A DNA stretch of 33,923 nt. Origin: Alkaliphilus transvaalensis ATCC 700919. Its GTDB lineage: Bacteria > Bacillota > Clostridia > Peptostreptococcales > Natronincolaceae. This document shows, one piece after another, positions 1 to 7,725 of the stretch. Numbering within the stretch: the first letter of the stretch is position 1; every line of letters starts with the position of its first letter. The stretch covers positions 1 through 33,923 of the forward strand of contig NZ_KK211287.1 in NCBI RefSeq assembly GCF_000621485.1, in the 5' to 3' direction. Made by a program: the position numbers and the translations under genes. Under the pieces are notes generated by a model. That model was not told the origin of the DNA, did no database searches, and worked only from the letters and a program-made list of their open reading frames with translations.

Positions 1-120
1 TAACGTTTCGCATTGCCGAAGCCTTTGAGCTGGACCTCAAAGAAATACCTCTTGGTGGAGCTTGTCTCCCAGCGAAAAGGTTTGGGTCGGAGCACAGCGG
101 AGCCGACAATGCATTGTTAG
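1..120 (-). repeat. attC-like cruciform site C (end of deaminase cassette)
   Basis: This GC-rich, imperfectly palindromic block sits in A/T-rich surroundings. On the plus strand it begins TAACGTTTC and ends TTGTTAG. Inner boxes GCATTG (10-15) and CAATGC (107-112) pair, and the outer TAAC (1-4) pairs with GTTA (116-119). Internal hairpins CTTTGAG/CTCAAAG and GTCGG/CCGAC fill the middle. R-box, spacer, L-box, variable middle, L-box, spacer, R-box is the architecture of integron attC sites. It lies downstream of the deaminase gene on that gene's strand, where an attC belongs. The window starts exactly at the TAAC, so the outermost bases are not visible. Recombination activity is inference. Confidence 0.55.
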
Positions 121-256
121 TTGATGCCACAACCCTATCGCACTTTCTTATGCCACATTTATATAAGATGATATGCTCCCTAGTGACATTTAGTTATTCA
201 TCAGTACTAAAAAGAAATACAAATTTTCTTATCTTCTGATTGAGTTGCATACATAA

Positions 257-634
257 CTAATTCCATTGATAAGGAAGTAGTTCTCCAATTGTAACAACTT
301 TCTTCTCGCCAACCATCACTTCCGTGTTTAAGTTATCTTTATCAATCTGATATATAAATTCTCTACATCTTCCACATGGTGGTAGGATTTTCCCATACTC
401 ATCCACTGCAATTATTTTGCAAATTTTTGATTCCTCATTTGTTACCATTTGAGCAATAGCAGAATGTTCTGCGCAAAAACCCATACTGCTAGGGGCATCA
501 ATACATACACCAATGTAGACATTTCCATTCTTAGTTATCAATGCACTTGCAACAGATGCAACATAGCAATCTGAAGACATTTTTCTAGGTTTTACTTTTT
601 TTTGTGCAATTTCTTTTAATTCTTCAAATGTCAT
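257..634 (-). CDS. cytidine/blasticidin-S-deaminase-like protein
   Basis: A 125-residue zinc-dependent deaminase of the cytidine deaminase superfamily, expected to hydrolyse the amino group of a cytosine nucleoside or related compound in the cytoplasm. The zinc site is visible as C54-A-E56, with Glu as catalytic base, plus P-C87-G-R-C90. Length matches free-standing Cdd and blasticidin-S deaminases. The ATG at 634 is chosen because GGGGAGGGAA lies 6 nt upstream; an in-frame TTG at 652 would place the start before this ribosome binding site. The gene lies between two attC-like sites in the same orientation as the upstream NUDIX gene and integrase, so it looks like cassette cargo. Substrate cannot be told from sequence. 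Confidence 0.85.
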   Translation of the reverse strand: MTFEELKEIAQKKVKPRKMSSDCYVASVASALITKNGNVYIGVCIDAPSSMGFCAEHSAIAQMVTNEESKICKIIAVDEYGKILPPCGRCREFIYQIDKDNLNTEVMVGEKKVVTIGELLPYQWN

Positions 635-793
635 TAATAATTCCCTCCCCAAATTCGTTGCAATTATAAAAATACCTATTCAATACTGCTGAAAAAATAT
701 ATTCCGTAAGGCTTCCCAGCTTTCATCTGATGTTCAGTAACATGGGACGAAACCATTGACCTCAACGTGCTGCCCCAACATTGTGGTGTCAAT

Positions 794-936
794 TAACGTC
801 TCCGTGTTTACGACGTCCCTGAACCGGACCCGCCGGACCCTACCCCTTGGCGGAACTTCGTTCCCGGTGAAGGGATGTGGTGCAATGACTTACCCTTAAA
901 ACGTGCCTTCCAGCACCTCATGTAAACATACTGTTA
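794..936 (-). repeat. attC-like cruciform site B (between NUDIX and deaminase)
   Basis: This fills much of the 350-bp gap between the two cargo genes and is much richer in G+C than its flanks. Plus strand: TAACGT at 794-799 and GTTTAC at 806-811, matched by GTAAAC at 922-927 and GTTA at 933-936. On the minus strand this reads TAAC, 5-nt spacer, GTTTAC, middle, GTAAAC, 8-nt spacer, GTTA. The middle contains smaller hairpins, for example GGAAC/GTTCC. Spacer asymmetry and paired inner boxes resemble attC sites. The remaining gap sequence (653-793 and 937-1003) shows no gene. Confidence 0.5.
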
Positions 937-1003
937 TATGCTGTCAGTTAATTTACATCCAGAATTCCACTGCAAATGATGCACTCTAAGGTTAATTCGT
1001 CGA

Positions 1004-1441
1004 CTAAAATAAATCATTAATAATGTCAATTGGTATTAAACTTTTGTCTTCTAAATCATTAATTATTTTTCTAATTAAGCTATGATTTCTAAGTTCTTCA
1101 TCTCTTAATTGAGAAATCTCACTAGTAGATAGCCATTTTGCATCAATTATCTCTTCATTATCGTGTTCTAAATTTCCGCCTTTCACTTTACCAACATAAC
1201 ATACCATTATTATCTGTTCATTAGCCTCACTAAAAAAATTGTATATTCCTATTAACCCAGAAAGTTCAACTTTGTAGCCCGTTTCTTCTTCAACTTCCCT
1301 AACAACTGCATCCACTATTCTTTCATTTTTCTCTAACTTTCCTGATGGAAAATTCCATAATCCTCTTATATGGTTTTTCCCTTGTTGGATCATTAGAATT
1401 TTATTCTTGTTGCAAATTACACAACCTACTACTGTAATCAT
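1004..1441 (-). CDS. NUDIX hydrolase
   Basis: A 145-residue NUDIX-fold hydrolase that should cleave a nucleoside diphosphate linked to another moiety, with Mg or Mn. The NUDIX box spans residues 34-56: G34, E40, R48-E49 and the E52-E53 pair before G55 all fit GX5EX7REUXEEXGU. The ATG at 1441 is preceded by AAAAAGGAAG at good spacing, and the domain begins immediately after it. The reading frame stays open to an ATG at 1597, but that start has no ribosome binding site and would add about 50 residues of non-NUDIX sequence next to a cruciform site. It is the first gene after the integrase on the same strand. Substrate is unknown. Confidence 0.85.
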   Translation of the reverse strand: MITVVGCVICNKNKILMIQQGKNHIRGLWNFPSGKLEKNERIVDAVVREVEEETGYKVELSGLIGIYNFFSEANEQIIMVCYVGKVKGGNLEHDNEEIIDAKWLSTSEISQLRDEELRNHSLIRKIINDLEDKSLIPIDIINDLF

Positions 1442-1597
1442 GCCTATACTTCCTTTTTGGGTTAATTTTTTTATTCCTATGTAATGATATCGATTAAGCA
1501 ATGCCGTATCCTTACTTTGCATAATTAATATACTATTCAACATTAATTCTCTCGATCTATCATATCCGCTCATATAGCAATTGTAATTTGATGGCAT

Positions 1598-1686
1598 ATA
1601 ACGTCATATTACCGACAACAAGTTCCTTTTACATATCATTTCAAGTGGTATTTACGAACTTTAGTTCAGTAATATCGACTTCTTAT
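1598..1686 (-). repeat. attC/attI-like cruciform site A next to the integrase
   Basis: An 89-bp imperfect palindrome between the integrase stop and the first cargo gene. Plus strand: ATAAC (1598-1602), spacer GTC, ATATTAC (1606-1612), then AAGTTC (1620-1625). These pair with GAACTT (1656-1661), GTAATAT (1669-1675), spacer CGACTT and CTTAT (1682-1686). One strand has a longer spacer, so pairing leaves bulged bases, as in folded attC sites. The low-coordinate end shares TAACGT with sites B and C. Being next to the integrase it could serve as attI or be the first attC; sequence alone does not decide. Confidence 0.5.
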
Positions 1687-1694
1687 TGAATCTT

Positions 1695-2660
1695 TCAAAA
1701 AACCTTATTATTATTCTGCTCATCTAACAACCTATCTAAAGGACTCTGTATTTTACTAAGACTCTTATTACTTACATGGGTATATATCTCAGTTATTTTA
1801 GAGCTTTTATGACCTAATAATTCTTGTATATATCTTAAATCTGTACCTGCTTCTAATAAATGTGTCGCAAAAGAATGTCTTAGTGTATGGACGGATGCAT
1901 TTTTATTAATTTTTGCATCTTTACATGCCTTACTAAATACTTTTTGGACAGAGCGCTCAGTTAAAAAACTTCCTTCCTTGCTGCCTGAGAAAAGCCAATC
2001 TCTTGGTTTTTCTATAGTTGCATATTTTCTTAGAGCTTTTAGTGCAACTTCAGATAATATTGTATATCTATCCTTTCTACCTTTTCCCTGTCGTATATGT
2101 ATCATCATCCTTTCTACGTCAATATCCTCAACTTTAAGCCTTACCACTTCTCCAACTCTAAGACCAGAAGAATATATTAGAAATAAAATAGCTTTATGCT
2201 TATAATTACTTACCTTACTGAATATAGCAAATATTTCTTCCTTATTAAGTACCTCTGGCAGTTTATTTTCCTTTTTAGGTCTATGAATTTCATATGTTAA
2301 ATAATCCTTTTTAAGGACATACTTAAAAAAAAATTTTATTGCGCTTAATGACTGATTAGCATAAGAGTGGCTGTTTTGTTGCTCATTCAACAGCATAAAC
2401 ATATATACTTCAACATCATCCCCAACTATATTTTCTAGTTTTTTATTAGTGTACTGCAAGAATCTTTTTACGTGACCTACATAAGCAGTAATTGTTTTAT
2501 TCGTATATCCCTTCAATATTAATTGTTTTTTTAAGCTAAATATGACAGCATCTAAACTATAAATATTTTTTTCTCTGCTACTATTCTCTAATCTCTCATT
2601 TATGTTCCAAATAATTTCTTCAGCCTCAAATATGCTATTTAATTGTGCCTTGCTATTCAT
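1695..2660 (-). CDS. XerA-like tyrosine recombinase/integrase
   Basis: Site-specific tyrosine recombinase. Numbering from the ATG at 2660, a SAM-like core-binding domain spans about 37-125 and the catalytic domain about 135-300. Catalytic residues are R168 (GLRVGE), K193 (GKGRKDR), H258 and R261 (HTLRHSFATHLL), H284 (LLGH) and nucleophile Y293 (IYTHVS). The C-terminus has the SPLD motif shared by integron integrases and archaeal/bacterial XerA-like enzymes. The roughly 20-residue insertion typical of IntI before the third patch is absent. No ribosome binding site precedes this ATG, and a conserved-looking extension is encoded just upstream (see 2661-2800). It is transcribed toward the cassette-like genes, as in the reverse-oriented integrons known from some bacteria. 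Confidence 0.88.
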   Translation of the reverse strand: MNSKAQLNSIFEAEEIIWNINERLENSSREKNIYSLDAVIFSLKKQLILKGYTNKTITAYVGHVKRFLQYTNKKLENIVGDDVEVYMFMLLNEQQNSHSYANQSLSAIKFFFKYVLKKDYLTYEIHRPKKENKLPEVLNKEEIFAIFSKVSNYKHKAILFLIYSSGLRVGEVVRLKVEDIDVERMMIHIRQGKGRKDRYTILSEVALKALRKYATIEKPRDWLFSGSKEGSFLTERSVQKVFSKACKDAKINKNASVHTLRHSFATHLLEAGTDLRYIQELLGHKSSKITEIYTHVSNKSLSKIQSPLDRLLDEQNNNKVF

Positions 2661-2800
2661 TGTATTTGGAATAACCCAATGTTTATTTTCTGGATCCCAT
2701 TTACGCCCTCCAACTTTTTTTATCTTTTCAACCCAACTAGAATTAAATTTAAATGAAACTAATAGCTCTTTATCATTTTTCTGGTTTATAGTTACCCCAT
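2661..2800 (-). pseudogene. 5' extension of the integrase, out of frame at a G run
   Basis: The integrase frame stays open for 45 more codons upstream (2661-2795). They encode a recognisable small domain with VGGRKWDPENKHWVIP, reminiscent of HARP/SMARCAL1-type repeats and seen by me as an N-terminal module in related Firmicutes integrases. No ATG, GTG or TTG opens this frame. An ATG with ribosome binding site AAGGGG lies at 2798-2800 but is one base out of phase; one more G in the run at 2795-2798 would join it to give about 368 residues. This is either a sequence error, a real frameshift leaving the short form, or a frameshifted start. Confidence 0.6.
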
Positions 2801-2968
2801 TTGCTTAACCCCTTACATAAAAATTTAATGAAAATATATTTATAAGCATACACACTTCTTAATTTTGGTAAAAAATCCATAATTATATTATTCTTCCTTT
2901 CGACAGCATTTCCTTCTCCCACAAAATAATTTATCTATTTTATACCACCCTACTATTTATCGTTTTTA

Positions 2969-2985
2969 ACTATACTTAGTATAGT
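2969..2985. promoter_or_regulatory. perfect inverted repeat, possible operator upstream of integrase
   Basis: ACTATAC, 3 bp, GTATAGT is a perfect 7-bp inverted repeat in the 280-bp gap between the cotJC 3' end and the integrase. Its half-site matches the heptamer of the MarR-associated operator at 26430-26455, though arm order differs. A TATAAA-like -10 for the integrase lies nearby on the minus strand. Function is inferred only. I see no gene in 2801-3081. Confidence 0.35.
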
Positions 2986-3010
2986 ATTTTATCAGTTAGG
3001 AGAAATACAA

Positions 3011-3042
3011 ATAAACCATCAGTCCTAGAACCGATGGTTTAT
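3011..3042 (-). terminator. terminator after cotJC
   Basis: Stem ATAAACCATC (3011-3020) with GATGGTTTAT (3033-3042) and a 12-nt loop, followed on the minus strand by a T-rich run. It lies 40 bp past the cotJC stop and would end the reconstituted cotJ operon transcript. Confidence 0.7.
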
Positions 3043-3081
3043 AATCTAATATTAAGGAAAGCCCTAAGTTAAGATAAGAGC

Positions 3082-3459
3082 CTAATAAATTTTCTTAGCT
3101 TCTTGATATTCTTGAACAATCCTTAAAGCTTCCCCAAAACGTTGGAAATGTACTACTTCCCTCTCTCTAAGGAACCTTAGTGTATCTTTTAATCCGGGAT
3201 CATCTGTTAAATTAAGTAGGTGCTCATATACCGCTCTTGCCTTCTGTTCTGCTGCCATGTCTTCATGTAAATCTGTTACTGGGTCTGCATGGGCTTGAAT
3301 ATAGGTTGCAGTCCAAGGTACCCCATTGGCATCTGTGTAGAATAAAGCCCCATCACGAATTGCATAATTTGATCCTAAACCAGCTGCTTCTAACTCTTCA
3401 ACAGTTGCATCCTTCATTAACTGATAGATCATTGTTACAATTACTTCTACGTGGGCCAA
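3082..3459 (-). CDS. cotJC: 3' part of interrupted cotJC (spore-coat manganese catalase family)
   Basis: Encodes the last 125 residues of CotJC, a manganese-catalase-like (ferritin-fold) protein of the spore coat. Visible features include AHVE at the junction, DLHEDMAAEQKAR in the third helix, and E-V-V-H in LREREVVHFQRF, the metal-binding pattern of the fourth helix. It lacks the N-terminal helix and ribosome binding site. Its first codon TTG (3457-3459) is really Leu66 of the full protein, not a start. The missing 65 codons are at 10680-10877 in the same orientation. Fusing the two at the shared 13-bp sequence gives 190 residues, close to the roughly 189 known for Bacillus CotJC. In the present configuration the fragment is probably not translated. 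Confidence 0.92.
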   Translation of the reverse strand: MAHVEVIVTMIYQLMKDATVEELEAAGLGSNYAIRDGALFYTDANGVPWTATYIQAHADPVTDLHEDMAAEQKARAVYEHLLNLTDDPGLKDTLRFLREREVVHFQRFGEALRIVQEYQEAKKIY

Positions 3460-3471
3460 TTCTTCTGTTCC
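3459..3471 (+). other. attL core of cotJC element (13-bp direct repeat)
   Basis: ATTCTTCTGTTCC, identical to 10682-10694. On the cotJC strand it reads G-T-E-E plus the first base of the Leu codon. Flanking bases differ on both sides, so the crossover must lie within these 13 bp. On the element side, TAAGT lies 17-21 bp from the core, mirrored by ACTTA at the other end. Confidence 0.85.
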
Positions 3472-3695
3472 AGTATGCTATCAGTAATAAGTTTTACAAA
3501 TTATTGAGATTAAAAAATTATAATATAATCCATCTATTGTAGGGTTTTCAACTTTATAACTACTAAATTAATGATTCCATTCATTTCGCAGCAAGTATGA
3601 TTTAACTATTAGAATGATACTCAAGTCGGAAAAAACCCTTAAATTTTGTAAATATTGCTAAAAACTTTATCTATGTTCATTTAACTTGTGGACAT

Positions 3696-3753
3696 ATAAA
3701 ACCACTCTTCTCTGATAAAAGTTAAACACCTTATCAGTAGAGAGTGGTTTTAT
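3696..3753 (-). terminator. strong hairpin terminator after the flavin reductase
   Basis: A long stem pairs AAAACCACTCT with AGAGTGGTTTT, and inner TGATAA pairs with TTATCA. Both flanks are A/T rich, so it may act in both directions. It separates the reductase stop from the left end of the element. Between 3472 and 3695 I see no gene. Confidence 0.8.
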
Positions 3754-3776
3754 GAGGACTTATCTTTATTATATAA

Positions 3777-5534
3777 TTATTTATTTTTTATAGCATTTGC
3801 TGCATTTTTTCCTGCAATCTTTCCAAATACAGTTATATCAGTTACTGCGTTACCACCAATTCTATTACCACCATGTATTCCTCCTGTAACCTCTCCAGCA
3901 GCATATAATCCTTCTACAACATTACCTGAGTTGTTGATTACTTCTGTGTTAGTATTAATTTTAATACCACCCATAGTGTGGTGAATAGCAGGAGATACTT
4001 CTACCCCATAAAATGGTGCATTTGCAAGCTCTACATTTAATAATCTTCTACCGAATTCCGTATCATTTTGACCTTTATAATACTCATTATAGGCCTCTAC
4101 CGTACTTTCAAGTTGAGTGGCATTTATTTTAAGTTTTTCACCTAACTCCTGTAAAGAAGTTGCTTCTGTCAATAATCCAGCTTCTCTATATTTTTTTATA
4201 GCACTAGCTGTATCTACTACTTGCTGATCAAAGATTAAAAATGCACTTTTACCTTCTTGAGATAATATAGCTTTAGATACTGTATCTCTAGTTTCTAGCT
4301 CATTTATAAATCTTTTTCCATCTCTATTTACTAATATAGCTCCATCACCTCTTACCCCTTCAGTTATCATTTCATTTATTCTAGGAACTACTGTAGGGTG
4401 AGTTTGAATCTCTTTCATATCAGTTAAAGCTACATCAAGTTTTTCTAACATACTAAACACATCGCCAGTTGCTCCTGGTTGATTTGTTGTTCCAAAGCCT
4501 TCTAGTTCTGGTTTATATTTTGTAACTAACTCTGGATTAGCTCCAAAACCACCTGATGCAATTATTACAGCTTTAGCATTTATATTGTAAGTATTTCCAT
4601 CTTTATTTTCTACTTTTATACCTGTTACTTTATTACCTTCAGAAATAAATTCTACTGCTTTGGTATTTAATCTAACATCAATATTAAGCTTTTCTAGTTG
4701 ATTAGCAAATACATCCATAAGGTGGGTTCCTATAGGCATACCCTCAGGACCTTTATGAATTCTATCTACACTTTGTCCGCCAGATCTTCCAATTTCAGAT
4801 AACTTTGCTCCTAATCCTTCAAGCCAATAAACGGTTTCTGCAGCTTTATCAGTAAATACTTTTAATAAAGCTGGGTCGTTTTTGTCGTGACCACCCTTCA
4901 TTGTATCTTGAAAATGTATCTCTGGACTATCTTTTATACCTTTTGATTCTTGATGCTTAGTTCCAGCTGCGTTCATTCCACCAGTAGCATAGTTTGTATT
5001 TCCACCCATAAAAGCATTTTTTTCTACGACGATTACTTTTGCACCTTCATTAGTCGCCTCTATAGCTGCAGATAATCCCGCGCCCCCAGCTCCTATAATA
5101 ACTATGTCTGTTGAGACATCTTCTGCTTTCTCAGGTTCTTGAGTCATTTCTCGTGCAATTAGAGTTGCTCCTGATTTTTTTATAGCATCGTTTACAGCAT
5201 TGATTATTGCATGGCTAGTTAATGTAGCACCAGAAACAATATCGACTTTTGTAGAGTTTAATTTAATCATTTGGTTAGTTAAATCTATAATAACTGGTAT
5301 TGTGTAGTCAGACTCTCTATGTTCTAAAACTTTTATGTCTTTAATTTCAGAGTCTTCAAAAGTTACCTCTAACTTCACTGATCCACCTTTACCTCTACCT
5401 TCTCCTACAAATTGACCATTTACAAGTTCTTGTTCTTCTATACTATTACTAGTATTATTTGTTTGACAGGCTCCTAAGGATAATACTAATAATAAAGTCA
5501 GTATTATAGCTAGGAATTTTTTAATTTTTTTCAT
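3777..5534 (-). CDS. flavinylated lipoprotein fumarate/urocanate-reductase-like flavoprotein
   Basis: A 585-residue extracytoplasmic reductase. It has a lipoprotein signal peptide with lipobox L-S-L-G-A-C23. An FMN-binding domain at about 35-125 carries D-I-V-S-G-A-T (SGAT at 101-104, the ApbE-type covalent FMN attachment motif). A FAD-binding fumarate reductase domain from about 140 has GAGGAG at 147-152, VVEKN, and C-terminal TMGGI and GGNRIGGNA. The arrangement matches fumarate, urocanate or related enoate reductases that take electrons through membrane flavoproteins. The electron acceptor cannot be told. Three TCTTA direct repeats and a -10 box precede it, and the adjacent two-component genes suggest induction by its substrate. 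The gene lies inside the cotJC element. No apbE gene is in the window. Confidence 0.88.
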   Translation of the reverse strand: MKKIKKFLAIILTLLLVLSLGACQTNNTSNSIEEQELVNGQFVGEGRGKGGSVKLEVTFEDSEIKDIKVLEHRESDYTIPVIIDLTNQMIKLNSTKVDIVSGATLTSHAIINAVNDAIKKSGATLIAREMTQEPEKAEDVSTDIVIIGAGGAGLSAAIEATNEGAKVIVVEKNAFMGGNTNYATGGMNAAGTKHQESKGIKDSPEIHFQDTMKGGHDKNDPALLKVFTDKAAETVYWLEGLGAKLSEIGRSGGQSVDRIHKGPEGMPIGTHLMDVFANQLEKLNIDVRLNTKAVEFISEGNKVTGIKVENKDGNTYNINAKAVIIASGGFGANPELVTKYKPELEGFGTTNQPGATGDVFSMLEKLDVALTDMKEIQTHPTVVPRINEMITEGVRGDGAILVNRDGKRFINELETRDTVSKAILSQEGKSAFLIFDQQVVDTASAIKKYREAGLLTEATSLQELGEKLKINATQLESTVEAYNEYYKGQNDTEFGRRLLNVELANAPFYGVEVSPAIHHTMGGIKINTNTEVINNSGNVVEGLYAAGEVTGGIHGGNRIGGNAVTDITVFGKIAGKNAANAIKNK

Positions 5535-5595
5535 CTAAGTTCTCTCCTTTACCTTAAGTAATATATTTGTTTGATATTTAACTAACCTAAGATAA

Positions 5596-5640
5596 AGTAT
5601 AATTGGTAAGTCTTAAATAATTCTTAGTAATTCTTAAAAT
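5596..5640 (-). promoter_or_regulatory. reductase promoter with direct-repeat operator
   Basis: On the minus strand a TATACT -10 (5596-5601) is preceded, 9 bp upstream, by TAAGA-type half-sites whose plus-strand copies TCTTA start at 5611, 5622 and 5632. Helical-turn spacing of 10-11 bp in place of a good -35 box is typical of OmpR-family activators. The obvious candidate activator is the response regulator at 7726-8421. Confidence 0.55.
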
Positions 5641-5643
5641 TTA

Positions 5644-7488
5644 CTAAGATTTGTCGCATGATTTTTCTACAGCGGGTAAATATATGTCCATGATGGTCCC
5701 TACACCCACTTTGCTTTTTGCGAATATTTTCCCCCTATGATTCTCTACGATACTACGCACAACACCTAAACCTAATCCTGTACCTTGACCTGCTTCCTTT
5801 GTTGTAAAAAAGTATTCAAATATTTGATTTAAAGTGTTCTCATCCATACCAACACCATTATCTTTAACTTGAATTTTTACATATTTCCCTTGATATAAAT
5901 TTAATTTAATACTTTCTTCACTTTGAATATATATATCTTCAGCATTAATCTCAAAAGTGCCACCCACCAATTTCATTGCATGATATGAGTTGGTATATAA
6001 GTTAATCAGAACTTGTTGTAGTTGTGTCGAATTCCCCAAGATCTGTTCATTACTATTAACATTGATTGTTATTTTAATATTATGAGGTAGAATTGGTTTA
6101 ATAAGATTAATACTTTCATTTATACTAGAACCTACTTCTAAATACTTGAATTCAGCAACTATAGGATCTGCTTTACTAAACATTAAAACTTGATTTATAA
6201 TTTCTTTAGCTTTTAATGAACTCTTATTTATTTCTAATATATCTTCATAAATAGTACTAGTACTATCAATATTTTCTATTATTATAGCTGAATAGCCTAG
6301 TATAGGAGAGAGTAAATTATTAAATTCATGGGCAATACCACTTGTTAAGACGCCAATAGTTTGAAGCTTTTGTGAATGTCTTAACCTAGCCTCACTTTTA
6401 AGTAATTCTTCCCATGTTTTATTTAACTCCTTTAAATATCTAGTTTCTATCTCCAATGATTTTCTTCTTTTTTCAATCTTAAAAATCACATAAAGCCCAC
6501 TTATTACTATAATGATAATAAAAAAAGCAATTAATGATATATTAATTAAGGTACCCCTAATAGGTTCTTCTATTTCTCTATAATCCATTTGAACAGATAT
6601 AATCCAAGATATATCTTCTTTTTCAAAGGTTGTATATGAATTTATTTTCTTAGTTAATTTTTCTTCAGTATCCTGCCACCATTTTGAATTGTATACGAAA
6701 TGCCCTTCACCTTCTTCTAGCTGCCTTCTGTTTAATTCCTCAAGTTCTCTCCAATCAAGATCTGGATACCTTTCCTTCCTTACCTTAATTGATTCTATTC
6801 CTACTTGGTCTATCACTGGATGCATTAAAATAAATCCTTCTCTATTTTTGACCATAGAATAGCCTTTCTTTCCAGGCTGAACAGGATGAATTAAATTATT
6901 ATATAGCTTATTTAAATTAATAGTATTAACTAAAATTCCATAAACCTCATTATCCTTTATCACAGGATACACTATGTTAATAGAAAATTGACTAGATTTT
7001 GATAAATGCTCCTTAGATATAAAACCCTCTTTATTATTTAAAACCCGATTTATAACAGAGTCATCAATATGTGGATCTGCAACTGGATTTTTTAGGGGAG
7101 ACTCATATATTAACTCTCCTTTAATACTAAATAACATTACACCATCTGTTTCATCTATATGCTTTTCAAAAAAATTATTTATAATTTCTTCATGTTGATT
7201 AAAAGTGACTTTGTTTTCATACATGATTAATGCGTCTAAAATAACTGGCTCTTTAGCTAATATAGCCAAACCATTGGTCTTGTAATTAATAAATACGTCT
7301 AAACTTCTTGATATGGACTTTGCAATTGTTAGTAAATGCTCCTGTTGCTGCCTTATGACCGTATTCTTATGGTTAGTAAAATTAATGTATCCTATTATTA
7401 GGATCATAGATAATAATATAAAAAATATAGCTATTATTGATAAAATCTTCTTTGACAACTTGCGAAGTCTAATATCAATCACCTCCAA
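5644..7488 (-). CDS. Cache-domain sensor histidine kinase
   Basis: Membrane sensor kinase of about 610 residues. TM1 lies at about 17-38, an extracellular double-Cache-like sensor at about 45-310, and TM2 at about 313-335. A short coiled linker precedes a HisKA segment with phospho-acceptor IAHEFNNLL and a HATPase domain with N box, DNGVGMDE, and GTGLGLGVVRSIVE. It probably senses the substrate of the adjacent reductase and phosphorylates the divergent regulator at 7726. The start is uncertain: TTG at 7488 opens the frame, but an excellent anti-16S match, GGAGGTGAT, ends only 4 nt before an in-frame ATT at 7473, so initiation at ATT is possible. The stop is 4 bp from the operator of the next gene. 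Confidence 0.88.
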   Translation of the reverse strand: MEVIDIRLRKLSKKILSIIAIFFILLSMILIIGYINFTNHKNTVIRQQQEHLLTIAKSISRSLDVFINYKTNGLAILAKEPVILDALIMYENKVTFNQHEEIINNFFEKHIDETDGVMLFSIKGELIYESPLKNPVADPHIDDSVINRVLNNKEGFISKEHLSKSSQFSINIVYPVIKDNEVYGILVNTINLNKLYNNLIHPVQPGKKGYSMVKNREGFILMHPVIDQVGIESIKVRKERYPDLDWRELEELNRRQLEEGEGHFVYNSKWWQDTEEKLTKKINSYTTFEKEDISWIISVQMDYREIEEPIRGTLINISLIAFFIIIIVISGLYVIFKIEKRRKSLEIETRYLKELNKTWEELLKSEARLRHSQKLQTIGVLTSGIAHEFNNLLSPILGYSAIIIENIDSTSTIYEDILEINKSSLKAKEIINQVLMFSKADPIVAEFKYLEVGSSINESINLIKPILPHNIKITINVNSNEQILGNSTQLQQVLINLYTNSYHAMKLVGGTFEINAEDIYIQSEESIKLNLYQGKYVKIQVKDNGVGMDENTLNQIFEYFFTTKEAGQGTGLGLGVVRSIVENHRGKIFAKSKVGVGTIMDIYLPAVEKSCDKS

Positions 7489-7662
7489 ATTCTAAAACAT
7501 CTATCATTGAACTTATAATTCAATTTTGCTATATTTATTATATCAGATTTACATAAACAGTTGAGGCCATTACATAATTAACATTTAATTTATATTAATT
7601 CAAAATGAAAATTCGCTGTTTAGTGTTCGATGTACGCCTCAGCTTTCCTATTTTTATAAAAA

Positions 7663-7700
7663 GAATATACAATTAAAAGTTATGGCATTATGCAATTTCC
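7663..7700. repeat. right half of dispersed palindromic repeat
   Basis: This matches the right half of the 8766-8845 repeat (GAATATA, GTTATGG, ATTATGCAATTTCC). It sits in the 237-bp divergent region between kinase and regulator, just upstream of the regulator's ribosome binding site. No matching left half is evident, so it is a partial or decayed copy. Confidence 0.6.
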
Positions 7701-7725
7701 TAAAGTAATCTTAAGGAGGATTTAT

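Noticed and set aside
1004-1597. Long form of the NUDIX protein starting at 1597
   Set aside because: No ribosome binding site there, and the extra 52 residues do not look like a NUDIX N-terminus; the ATG at 1441 has a good site.
1695-2660. Calling the recombinase a classical IntI
   Set aside because: The additional IntI-specific helix before the HxxR motif is missing, although the SPLD tail and context are integron-like.
3082-3459. C-terminal CotJC ORF as a complete short manganese-catalase gene
   Set aside because: It begins with TTG inside the recombination core, has no ribosome binding site, and lacks the first metal helix; the rest of the gene is at 10680-10877.
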